IMG/VR virus record: IMGVR_UViG_3300033142_000599
Span: 1-31,776 of that record
DNA: 31,776 nucleotides
From: a virus
Reading direction: 5' to 3' (one strand)
In this document: positions 1-5,504 of the stretch, piece after piece
Layout: every line of letters begins with the position of its first letter
How positions within the stretch are numbered: the first letter of the stretch is position 1
Made by a program: the position numbers and the translations under genes
The notes under the pieces: model-generated
Database searches by the model: none
Seen by the model: the letters and a program-made list of their open reading frames with translations, nothing else
What the model was told of the DNA's origin: nothing

Positions 1-39
1 TCCACTTGCTAATAAATCCCATATTGCTGTATGAAACAT
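1..39 (-). CDS. Partial gene running off the left edge
   Basis: An ATG at 39-37 opens 13 sense codons that continue past the window edge, starting MFHTAIWDLLASG. An AAGGA ribosome-binding site lies about 8 bases upstream of the ATG. The start falls just after the stop of the preceding gene (43-45), the same tight spacing seen throughout this operon. Too little is visible to name a function. Confidence 0.55.
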   Translation of the reverse strand, partial: MFHTAIWDLLASG

Positions 40-42
40 AAT

Positions 43-450
43 CTAATCCTTTTTATCTAATATATTTTTTGTATCTAATCCCTTAGAACCTAAAGCCATA
101 ATCAAAGTATCAAACACTAAGTTTAATTCGTCTTTGTCTAGCTTTGTTGTGCTGTTCTTTCCGTATAGAGACATAACAACACTTTTAAACATTAATTCCT
201 TAACTGCCAACATTGAACACGGTGTATCATGCTTTAAAACGCTATTTAAAGATATGTTTTGTTTTCCTAATTCGTCTGATATGTTTTTACACACTTGATG
301 TATTAATCTATTTTGGGCGATTGTTCTTTTATCTATATGTTTATAATCATGCTCATAAACTGCACCCTCAGTTAGCTTGTTTTGCTTTTCTCTATCCTCT
401 TCCGTGTAAGGGATGCTACTCCCTTTTCTGATTATGTAACTAATCTTCAT
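43..450 (-). CDS. Conserved phage protein of unknown function (RTIAQNR type), recombination cluster
   Basis: A 135-residue protein. The core RTIAQNRLIHQVCKNI, then VLKHD, VKE and YGKNSTTKL, follows a pattern I know from phage proteins found beside recombination genes (RTxxQNRxxH, then VKE, then KxSTT), but I cannot name the family with certainty. A role like that of NinB/Orf-type recombination mediators is only a guess from context. I chose the ATG at 450, four bases after the upstream stop; a TTG at 465 would add five residues and overlap the gene before it. Ribosome-binding signals are weak for both. Confidence 0.6.
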   Translation of the reverse strand: MKISYIIRKGSSIPYTEEDREKQNKLTEGAVYEHDYKHIDKRTIAQNRLIHQVCKNISDELGKQNISLNSVLKHDTPCSMLAVKELMFKSVVMSLYGKNSTTKLDKDELNLVFDTLIMALGSKGLDTKNILDKKD

Positions 451-454
451 CTTT

Positions 455-706
455 TTAGCTTTCAAACTCTTCTTTTAATTCTGCAACTAAATTCTTATCC
501 TCTTCGATTTTTCTATTTACTTCTTTAACTAAACTAATTGGATCAATTTGCATTAATATACTTTCAATATCTACATTGTCTAAAAGTTCGCTAATTAAAT
601 TATCTACGTTTACATTTTTTAGACTTACTCTTAACTGTGTATCTTGATATGATGTTTCTACTTGTCCTAAGTAATCACATTCTAAATCTAAATTAACTTT
701 TTCCAT
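455..706 (-). CDS. Small acidic hypothetical protein
   Basis: An 83-residue, strongly acidic protein that I do not recognise. It has an N-terminal stretch of beta character (about 5-35) and a predicted helical, charged C-terminal half (50-83). Its ATG overlaps the stop of the Gp157-like gene as TAATG, with AAAGG just upstream, which points to translational coupling. It sits between the Gp157-like gene and the RTIAQNR gene in what looks like a recombination cluster. Acidity and size would suit a small binding partner or nucleic-acid mimic, but nothing seen proves this. Confidence 0.6.
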   Translation of the reverse strand: MEKVNLDLECDYLGQVETSYQDTQLRVSLKNVNVDNLISELLDNVDIESILMQIDPISLVKEVNRKIEEDKNLVAELKEEFES

Positions 707-1203
707 TATTTAACCTTTCTTAACTTGTTTACTTTTATCTTATCGATAGTTGGTTTCGATTTTGTTTCCTTTTCTACATCTACCCAATCCCCTAAATTGT
801 TTTCAGATATTAAGTCGTTTATCTGTTCTTGTGGGAGGTCTGTTTTAAATTCTTTTACTGTTGTCGTAGTAGTTACAGAATCTTTACCTTTATTAATTGT
901 AATACTAGATACGCTTATACCGTTTATTTTATCTAAGCCTGTATCTTGTAACCAAACTGCTATTTTATGGCTTGTGTCTTCTTTGTTAGCTTTTAATTCA
1001 TTGACTTTATCTTTTATCGTAGTTATATAGTTGTTTAACTGTTCAATATCTGTATCAATTCCTTGCATTCCTAAATAAATATAATCAGCTAGCCCTTGCT
1101 CAACTGGTAAATTCTTTTCTTGTAGTTGAGTAAGTTTCCAATCTAAAGTTTCTTTTACATCTGATTCAACTTTTTGTAATGATGTTTTTTTAGTTAGTTG
1201 CAT
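706..1203 (-). CDS. Siphovirus Gp157-like protein
   Basis: A 165-residue protein. Residues about 50-85 form a coiled coil rich in K and E (IEQLNNYITTIKDKVNELK), followed by a W-L-x-x-T-G-x-x-K-I-x-G pattern and a strand-rich tail (VSSITINKGKDSV, then DLPQE). Long helix, short loop, beta segment and a final proline-containing stretch are the layout of the phage Gp157-like family, which usually lies beside single-strand annealing or replication genes. Its start overlaps the annealing protein gene by 14 bases and has a GAGGA site. The family's function is not well defined; Gp157 of streptococcal phages was linked to phage resistance in its host. Identification is by pattern only. Confidence 0.5.
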   Translation of the reverse strand: MQLTKKTSLQKVESDVKETLDWKLTQLQEKNLPVEQGLADYIYLGMQGIDTDIEQLNNYITTIKDKVNELKANKEDTSHKIAVWLQDTGLDKINGISVSSITINKGKDSVTTTTTVKEFKTDLPQEQINDLISENNLGDWVDVEKETKSKPTIDKIKVNKLRKVK

Positions 1204-1783
1204 TTTTATTTTCCTCTATCTTATTTCTTAATAAATCTTCTACAAAAATAAAGCTTGGTTCTTGAATCTCTTCTAGTTCTGAAATTCCCCAGTTTAATTT
1301 TGTCATAAGTGCTTTTAGTGTTGTTCCTGATTCTGCAATTAGCTTAACTAATGTAAGGACTTGTTCATCGTTAATATTAGGTATTGGTTTAATTGGTTCT
1401 GCTTCAGGCAAATCTTCTCCTGCATATATATATAAACCTAGTCCATGTCTTGCAATAGCCTTTGTTCCTGCTCTTTGAATAGCCTTATTAGCGTCCATTG
1501 AAGTTAAAGCAGATAATGGTATAGATTTGTTTTTAAAGTCCATAATAGGCAAATATTCAATATGTTCTATTTCTTCCGCTTCAATACCAACTTTTACCCA
1601 TGCCGTCTTGCCGTCATTATGATAGTTATTTCCGTTTGCATCTTCGTACACTTTTTGTTTCACATTTTCAGCATTTTTATTAATTGTTATCCAAGCCCAC
1701 GCCCAACTTAGATAAGACAGATTCCCTTTTTTTTCTATATGTTCACTTACATTTACAGCGTTTAATTTTTCAAATAATTTCAC
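1190..1783 (-). CDS. Single-strand annealing protein, DUF1071/Sak3 type
   Basis: A 197-residue protein carrying LSYLSWAWAW at residues 22-31, the hallmark of the DUF1071 family, classed with Sak3-type phage recombinases. These anneal complementary single strands during phage recombination and double-strand break repair in the cytoplasm. Further family features are the VKVGIE strand, the polar segment ending in LSALTSMDANKAIQRAGTKAIARHGLGLYIY (about residues 91-121) and a variable helical C-terminus (140-197). The start is GTG at 1783, with AAAGGGG 5-6 bases upstream, overlapping the preceding 28-codon gene as GTGA. The Gp157-like protein follows directly. No partner exonuclease is visible in the window. 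Confidence 0.8.
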   Translation of the reverse strand: MKLFEKLNAVNVSEHIEKKGNLSYLSWAWAWITINKNAENVKQKVYEDANGNNYHNDGKTAWVKVGIEAEEIEHIEYLPIMDFKNKSIPLSALTSMDANKAIQRAGTKAIARHGLGLYIYAGEDLPEAEPIKPIPNINDEQVLTLVKLIAESGTTLKALMTKLNWGISELEEIQEPSFIFVEDLLRNKIEENKNATN

Positions 1784-1866
1784 GATTTCCCCTTTATCTG
1801 TTTACCATTGTAATATATGTTTTTCCATACGTAATTTTCATCCGTTAACCAATCTAAATCATTCAT
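1780..1866 (-). CDS. 28-residue mini-protein
   Basis: An ATG at 1866 overlaps the stop of the gene before it (ATGA), and its own TGA overlaps the GTG of the annealing protein gene (GTGA). The peptide is aromatic and acidic (MNDLDWLTDENYVWKNIYYN, then GKQIKGKS). Perfect stop/start overlap on both sides argues that it is translated, if only to carry ribosomes onto the next gene. Function unknown. Confidence 0.45.
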   Translation of the reverse strand: MNDLDWLTDENYVWKNIYYNGKQIKGKS

Positions 1867-2039
1867 TTTGCTATCTCCAATATTTCTTTTAACTCTAAAT
1901 TATACTCTTCAACTTCTGTGATTCTTGCCAACACCGAACCTCTTTCGGGGTCGTCGATACTCGTTTCTTTTAGTTCTTTTTCTAAACTAGCTAACCTCAC
2001 TATATTTCTGTTTAAGTACTTAGTTAATTTCTCTCTCAT
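1863..2039 (-). CDS. 58-residue coiled-coil protein
   Basis: ATG at 2039 with GAGGAC six bases upstream. The 58-residue product is almost wholly helical in character with heptad spacing of L, I and V (KYLNRNIVRLASLEKELKET, then LARITEVEEYNLELKEILEI), split by a short DDPERGS turn. That suits an antiparallel coiled coil or small dimer. It fills a gap otherwise lacking long genes and overlaps the next start as ATGA. No family recognised. Confidence 0.55.
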   Translation of the reverse strand: MREKLTKYLNRNIVRLASLEKELKETSIDDPERGSVLARITEVEEYNLELKEILEIAK

Positions 2040-2042
2040 AAT

Positions 2043-2183
2043 TTAGTCCTCTCTATCTCTATACTCTTCGTAAGCAATATCTCCTATTTCATCTAAGTAA
2101 GAATCATATTGCAACTCTGCTGTAATCATTGAATCTTCATCATGGTATTTTTCGTACCATTCGTTGAATGTTAGCGGTTGCAT
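2043..2183 (-). CDS. 46-residue acidic protein
   Basis: ATG at 2183 lies inside the end of the upstream gene (13-base overlap). The product begins MQPLTFNEWYEKYHDEDSMI and is very acidic, with many Tyr, Asp and Glu. Its stop is three bases before the next start at 2039. The ribosome-binding site is weak, so expression may depend on coupling. Short acidic early proteins are common in phages as inhibitors of host enzymes, but there is no direct evidence here. Confidence 0.45.
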   Translation of the reverse strand: MQPLTFNEWYEKYHDEDSMITAELQYDSYLDEIGDIAYEEYRDRED

Positions 2184-2386
2184 TTTATATCTTGCCAATT
2201 AAAAGCTACTGAAGTTCCTTTTAGCCAAACTATTAAATCTCCGTCCACATCTTCCCCTAGCTCTTCGACCGTAAAATCTTTACCTAAAAATTCATCATCA
2301 TACTTATTGTCTATAAATGTATTTATAGTAGATTTTAATCTGATTGTATCCCCTGCTTTTAATCCTAAAACTTTCTCTTTTTTCAT
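2171..2386 (-). CDS. Small hypothetical protein with beta-barrel-like character
   Basis: A 71-residue protein starting at ATG 2386 with AAGGA upstream. The sequence alternates short strands and turns: GDTIRLKSTINTF, DEFLGKDFTVEELGED, DLIVWLKGTSVAF. This resembles small SH3- or KOW-like barrels, but I see no diagnostic motif. It follows a 138-base gap, so it may begin a transcription subunit. Confidence 0.55.
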   Translation of the reverse strand: MKKEKVLGLKAGDTIRLKSTINTFIDNKYDDEFLGKDFTVEELGEDVDGDLIVWLKGTSVAFNWQDIKCNR

Positions 2387-2524
2387 CTCTAATCCTTATT
2401 TCTTTATCTACTCCTCACTAAGAAGCACATTTAAAAAATAATCTTGTTTAACAGTTTTCGAGATTTAAATATCATGTTAATTTTTTAACTAAGAACAGTT
2501 TACAACAATATCTTTAAATTAAAC
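2387..2524 (-). promoter_or_regulatory. Intergenic gap with GTTAA-N4-TTAAC palindrome
   Basis: A 138-base AT-rich gap with no gene above 15 codons. At 2476-2489 it holds GTTAA-TTTT-TTAAC. An almost identical dyad (GTTAA-N5-TTAAC) fills the spacer of the early promoter at 8691-8719, so this may be a second site for the same regulator. I see no clear -35/-10 pair. AT-rich palindromes arise easily by chance here, so the call is weak. Confidence 0.25.
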
Positions 2525-2713
2525 TTAAATTGTGCCTTTATTGTTTAATTCTTTTTGTAAGTTTGAGTAGCAAGTTTTGCAGATTATTATTTGTTCTTTA
2601 GTTTCGGGGTGTTCTTTTATTTTAAGTTCCCCTGTGTAGTTTAGTGAGCATTTAAAACACTCACTATTTCTATATACTTTAAAAGGTTGTGTTAAGTCTG
2701 AACTTCTAGCCAT
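2525..2713 (-). CDS. Small zinc-ribbon protein
   Basis: A 62-residue protein with two Cys pairs, CFKC at about 19-22 and CKTC at about 45-48, enough for one zinc-binding site. The spacing of some 22 residues fits a zinc ribbon. Its ATG overlaps the end of the 114-residue gene by eight bases. Small zinc ribbons in phage early regions often bind nucleic acid or host polymerase, but nothing here shows the partner. Confidence 0.55.
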   Translation of the reverse strand: MARSSDLTQPFKVYRNSECFKCSLNYTGELKIKEHPETKEQIIICKTCYSNLQKELNNKGTI

Positions 2714-3050
2714 TTATCTTTTCGTATATCCATTGACACGCTTTAAATATTGCTTCGGGTTCTGTGTCTGCGATACAGCTAAAGTATGTATCTTCACTAT
2801 ACTCTTGATAAACATCAGAATAATTTCCACCTCCGTGTAAATGGGAGGATATATGATATATTGATTTTTTATATGCCCATTCTTTACACTTATGTGCTAA
2901 TTCGTGAATATTAACTGTTGTTTCTCGGTCTTCTCTTCCCCAATGCTCAAATACTTTATTTTCTTTTACATAGCATCGCATTACTTTACTTCTGCAATAT
3001 CCTTTTTCGTCAAGCTCTAATACTTCATTTAATAATTCTTTATTAATCAT
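2706..3050 (-). CDS. Phage hypothetical protein, EPEAIFKACQWI family, copy 1
   Basis: A 114-residue protein with MINKELLNEVL at the N-terminus, HELAHKCKEWA in the middle and TEPEAIFKACQWI at the C-terminus. The same three blocks occur in the 115-residue product at 4021-4368, so the two are paralogues. The layout (EWA followed by a variable stretch and EPEAIxKACxWI) is common in small phage proteins of unknown role. The two genes share a 38-base identical segment at their 3' ends. The middle part (residues 55-95) has no similarity to the other copy. Confidence 0.7.
   Translation of the reverse strand: MINKELLNEVLELDEKGYCRSKVMRCYVKENKVFEHWGREDRETTVNIHELAHKCKEWAYKKSIYHISSHLHGGGNYSDVYQEYSEDTYFSCIADTEPEAIFKACQWIYEKING
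2727..2764. repeat. 38-bp perfect direct repeat, copy 1
   Basis: This segment is identical base for base to 4036-4073. It begins TATCCATTGACACG and ends CTTCGGGTTCTG (plus strand), and encodes the conserved EPEAIFKACQWI end of the paralogous proteins. The 5' halves of the two genes have diverged, so identity here suggests recent gene conversion or strong constraint. Confidence 0.9.
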
Positions 3051-3053
3051 CCT

Positions 3054-3188
3054 CTAAACCTTTTTAACTTTATTTTTCTTTTTCCACTCATTCTGCAACT
3101 TCTTTGTATTGTCGATAACAGGTGCTTTTTCTTTTAATCTGTCTTTAGTTGTTAGTAATCCGTGTATTTCTCTTCGGTTTAGTTTCAT
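3054..3188 (-). CDS. 44-residue basic protein
   Basis: ATG at 3188 overlaps the stop of the previous gene as TAATG. The product is very rich in Lys and Arg (MKLNRREIHGLLTTKDRLKE at the start, EWKKKNKVKKV at the end), consistent with nucleic-acid binding. It ends four bases before the next start at 3050. No family recognised. Confidence 0.5.
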   Translation of the reverse strand: MKLNRREIHGLLTTKDRLKEKAPVIDNTKKLQNEWKKKNKVKKV

Positions 3189-3346
3189 TATATTCTGATC
3201 TCCGAAATCTCATTTCTTTTAACTGTGCTAATCTTTTGCTCGACTTGGTTTGTTGTCAGTCCTTGAAGTTTTAACGCGTGTGCTGCGGTGCTTGTGCTTT
3301 TATAGTTACCGATTGTTTTATTGTTTTTTATTATTAGTATTTTCAT
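3188..3346 (-). CDS. 52-residue basic protein, possibly DNA-binding
   Basis: ATG at 3346 lies inside the end of the preceding 48-codon gene in another frame (29-base overlap), with GGAG nine bases upstream. The product starts MKILIIKNNKTIGNYKSTST and continues AAHALKLQGLTTNQVEQKIS. The AAHALKLQGLTTNQVEQ stretch has the helix-turn-helix rhythm (A at 1 and 2, G in the turn, V in the second helix), but this is a weak resemblance. Stop overlaps the next ATG. Confidence 0.5.
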   Translation of the reverse strand: MKILIIKNNKTIGNYKSTSTAAHALKLQGLTTNQVEQKISTVKRNEISEIRI

Positions 3347-3464
3347 TTTGAATAATCTCCAACTTTCTTAATTCTATTTTCTTATAGGCATCTACATAAC
3401 CATTTCCTACACAACCTCCAACTATTACCATTAAAATTAACGCTGTTTCTATATTTTCACTCAT
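3318..3464 (-). CDS. 48-residue small membrane protein
   Basis: ATG at 3464 overlaps the previous stop (ATGA). The N-terminus has a hydrophobic run, ALILMVIVGGCVGNGYV (about residues 8-24), then a charged helical tail. The GGC could be a lipobox-like cysteine, but the leader lacks positive charge, so a single membrane span is more likely. Function unknown. Confidence 0.45.
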   Translation of the reverse strand: MSENIETALILMVIVGGCVGNGYVDAYKKIELRKLEIIQNENTNNKKQ

Positions 3465-3556
3465 TTTCCATCCCTCTTTTCTCTATAATATTTAAGTATC
3501 TGGTGTATATTTCTTTTAGTCCATTGCATCTTTTTAAATTCTTTTGAGTATTTCAT
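3461..3556 (-). CDS. 31-residue basic mini-protein
   Basis: ATG at 3556 follows a strong GAGGGG site about nine bases upstream and overlaps the stop of the zinc-ribbon gene. Product MKYSKEFKKMQWTKRNIHQI then LKYYREKRDGK is very basic. ATGA overlap with the next gene. It may be a real peptide or a coupling device. Confidence 0.4.
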   Translation of the reverse strand: MKYSKEFKKMQWTKRNIHQILKYYREKRDGK

Positions 3557-3729
3557 AATATAATCCCCTCTTTTCTTAGTTTTTCTAATCTCGCTTCTTG
3601 CTGGCTCATTTTTGGCTTTTTCTCATTTCTAAATCTGTAAGCAACTTTACATTCTGTTTTTAAACAATATCCACGCTTTTTTAAATCAGCGTAGTTTTGT
3701 AGTTTGTCATTGCAATTTTTGCAGTTCAC
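3553..3729 (-). CDS. 58-residue zinc-binding protein
   Basis: GTG start at 3729 overlaps the stop of the 100-residue gene (GTGA). The product has CKNC at residues 3-6 and C at 22 and 27 (YCLKTEC), enough ligands for one zinc, then a basic helical tail (RFRNEKKPKMSQQEARLEKL). This resembles small phage zinc-finger proteins of the early region. Partner and role unknown. Confidence 0.55.
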   Translation of the reverse strand: MNCKNCNDKLQNYADLKKRGYCLKTECKVAYRFRNEKKPKMSQQEARLEKLRKEGIIL

Positions 3730-4028
3730 TTTTTATCCAAACATTCTGAAACTTGAGCTTCAAAGCTTGATTTGTCTTCGTAATCTTCTTTGATTGTTAA
3801 AACTCCTCTTTCACTTAATAAGCCTGTTAGTTTTGCTTGTAGTGTTAGTAACTCTTGGTTGGTTTTGTTTTCTAGCTTGTTTGTATCGTAGTTGTATGCT
3901 TTTACGTATACAGTCCACAAACCGCCGTTTCCAGCTTCGTGTTTTCGTTTTAACTTTCTCATTCCCTCGTTTGTATTGTTGAAATGTTTTGATAGTATTT
4001 TGTGGTCTATGTTTATATTTTTAAGCAT
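3726..4028 (-). CDS. Hypothetical protein, 100 residues
   Basis: I do not recognise this protein. The first half is basic (ILSKHFNNTNEGMRKLKRKH) with G-G-L-W near residue 37; the second half is helical (TNQELLTLQAKLTGLLSERG) and acidic near the end. Its ATG at 4028 overlaps the end of the 4021-4368 gene by eight bases. It lies third-hand from the promoter at 4397, so it should be expressed with the EPEAIFKACQWI paralogue. Confidence 0.55.
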   Translation of the reverse strand: MLKNINIDHKILSKHFNNTNEGMRKLKRKHEAGNGGLWTVYVKAYNYDTNKLENKTNQELLTLQAKLTGLLSERGVLTIKEDYEDKSSFEAQVSECLDKK

Positions 4029-4368
4029 TATCTAGTATCCATTGACACGCTTTAAATATTGCTTCGGGTTCTGACTCACAAGTTTCATACATCATGTTTT
4101 TTACTGGTTTTCCTGTTCTCTCATAGCACAATTTCCAATATCCTTTTACTTTTTCAGTTAGGTTATTTCCTATATTTGAATGCACTTCATACCCTTTTGT
4201 TAATGCCCATTCTTTACATTCATTTGCTAATTCATGTTTATTAAGTTTTTCGTCTTGAAAATCCCTACCATTCAAAATTACATCGAAATGTTGATTATTA
4301 ATTCCATATACCTTTAGCGAATGACTTCTATTTCCTAAAACCTCTTTTAATAACTCTTTACTAATCAT
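4021..4368 (-). CDS. Phage hypothetical protein, EPEAIFKACQWI family, copy 2
   Basis: A 115-residue paralogue of the 2706-3050 product: MISKELLKEVL, HELANECKEWA and SEPEAIFKACQWI line up with the same blocks there. It is the first gene after the strong promoter at 4397-4425 (start ATG at 4368, AAGGA upstream, short leader of roughly 20 bases). The variable centre (GYWKLCYERTGKP) differs fully from the other copy. Function of the family is unknown. Being first behind a dedicated operator-bearing promoter suggests controlled expression. Confidence 0.7.
   Translation of the reverse strand: MISKELLKEVLGNRSHSLKVYGINNQHFDVILNGRDFQDEKLNKHELANECKEWALTKGYEVHSNIGNNLTEKVKGYWKLCYERTGKPVKNMMYETCESEPEAIFKACQWILDNA
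4036..4073. repeat. 38-bp perfect direct repeat, copy 2
   Basis: Identical to 2727-2764. See the first copy. The repeats are in the same orientation, 1309 bases apart, so recombination between them would delete the seven genes between 2727 and 4036 while leaving a fused paralogue. Confidence 0.9.
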
Positions 4369-4396
4369 TTTATATCCTTATTTTTAATGTACCCAA

Positions 4397-4425
4397 ATTA
4401 TAGCATAACAACTTTTGTTTGTCAA
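4397..4425 (-). promoter_or_regulatory. Consensus sigma-70 promoter with operator-like repeats
   Basis: On the minus strand TTGACA (4425-4420) and TATAAT (4402-4397) are 17 bases apart, a perfect consensus. The spacer holds the 13-base palindrome AACAA-AAG-TTGTT (4407-4419). A ten-base direct repeat, AACTTTTGTT on the plus strand, occurs at 4410-4419 and 4425-4434, one copy in the spacer and one just upstream of -35. This is how a repressible promoter looks. It drives the genes from 4368 leftward. Confidence 0.85.
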
Positions 4426-4460
4426 ACTTTTGTTGTTATTATTAAAAAGAATTTCCAAAT

Positions 4461-4799
4461 TTAAGCCACTTGAGCAAACTTAGAAACTGCATTACGCTTT
4501 TTATTATTTGTTCTATTGTGTCTTTTCTTGCTGCAAACTTCGCTACAAGTTACTTTATGAACTATTGTGGAATGAAAACTATTTTTACATTCACTACATA
4601 CTTTTTTAGTTGGTTCTTTAAGTCGATAATCAAAAGCACCATTTGCATAAGCTTTTTTATTTGAAGAAGTTTTAAAATCTTTCCAGCAATATTTACAAAT
4701 AGCACCATCTTTAATTGATCCGTCTTTTCGCTTATATTGCAGGGAGCTGTCTATTGGTAATAATATCGTGCATCCTCTGCATATTCTAGGTTTAGGCAT
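4461..4799 (-). CDS. Double zinc-ribbon protein
   Basis: A 112-residue basic protein with four Cys pairs: CRGC (7-10), CKYC (36-39), CSEC (69-72) and a CSEVC group near 86-90. The first two pairs and the last two pairs each could hold one zinc. The tail is rich in Lys, Arg and Asn (KKRHNRTNNKKRN). The second unit (CxxC, then TCSxxCSKKRHN) resembles the zinc knuckle that precedes HNH nucleases in phages, but no HNH core is present. It starts one base after the methyltransferase-like gene ends. Probably a nucleic-acid-binding accessory protein. Confidence 0.55.
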   Translation of the reverse strand: MPKPRICRGCTILLPIDSSLQYKRKDGSIKDGAICKYCWKDFKTSSNKKAYANGAFDYRLKEPTKKVCSECKNSFHSTIVHKVTCSEVCSKKRHNRTNNKKRNAVSKFAQVA

Positions 4800-5435
4800 C
4801 TATTTATTGACTTCGTAAAATGCTTTTGCGAATCCTTGACTACACATTGACCTTAATGTCATATCATCTTTAATTAAATCTTTTGCCCATGCAAACTCTG
4901 GAATTAATTTAGCAGCTGATTTATGCAAGTATGCAAGTGCTGGGATTTTTCTTTTTACACCTTTGTCTTTTCTCGTCCATAAGTCTAATTTATTAGGTAC
5001 GTCTTCCCATTTGTTATAAATCTTTTCAGGCATATTAAAATTTCCCCATAATGCCGTTTGTTTAGTCCAAGGACTTCCATATTCCCAAGGTTGATAAATA
5101 GCTTTAGGTTTACCCATAAAATCCCTTAGTCTACCCTTTGCAGGGTTTTCAATTACCCAGTATTTAGGACTACAAGCTTCTATAATTCTCAAACAATGAT
5201 TTACTAAATACATTCCATCTTCTTTTAATGGCTCTTTATTAAATCCGTGTATAGTTGTAAAGCCTGTACATACTGGATTACCATAACATAAATGAATTTT
5301 TCTATTTGGTGGGATATAATTCTGTACACCTATTTCTATTCCTATTTTTATAACTTCATATCTAGGGTCTAAATCAAAAAATCTTGTGTCGCTTCCTGTT
5401 CCAGAACACATATGTATAACTAGTAACTTTTTCAT
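4800..5435 (-). CDS. DNA cytosine methyltransferase-like protein
   Basis: A 211-residue protein with the AdoMet-binding loop CSGTGSDTRFF at 10-20. YGNPVCTGF (51-59, Cys56) stands where cytosine-5 methyltransferases have the PC motif, and VIENP (94-98) stands where they have ENV. GNFNMP and the preceding KQTALWG match the KPTxxWTN block of the short phage C5-methylase family. Known members methylate cytosine in DNA to shield phage DNA or target host DNA. The usual D/S-P-P-C is changed to N-P-V-C here, so activity on cytosine is not certain, and the protein is shorter than typical host enzymes. Start ATG overlaps the 22-residue gene as TAATG. Confidence 0.65.
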   Translation of the reverse strand: MKKLLVIHMCSGTGSDTRFFDLDPRYEVIKIGIEIGVQNYIPPNRKIHLCYGNPVCTGFTTIHGFNKEPLKEDGMYLVNHCLRIIEACSPKYWVIENPAKGRLRDFMGKPKAIYQPWEYGSPWTKQTALWGNFNMPEKIYNKWEDVPNKLDLWTRKDKGVKRKIPALAYLHKSAAKLIPEFAWAKDLIKDDMTLRSMCSQGFAKAFYEVNK

Positions 5436-5503
5436 TAGTTCAACCTCTTTTGATTACTATTTGCTATTGCTAAAGTCTTAGATTCTTTTATTAAATCATT
5501 CAT
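5435..5503 (-). CDS. 22-residue mini-protein between helicase and methylase
   Basis: ATG at 5503 has an AGGA site eight bases upstream, and the stop overlaps the methyltransferase ATG as TAATG. The product is MNDLIKESKTLAIANSNQKR then LN. Stop/start overlap suggests that it exists to couple translation of the methyltransferase-like gene, or is a small peptide in its own right. Confidence 0.4.
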   Translation of the reverse strand: MNDLIKESKTLAIANSNQKRLN

Positions 5504-5504
5504 T

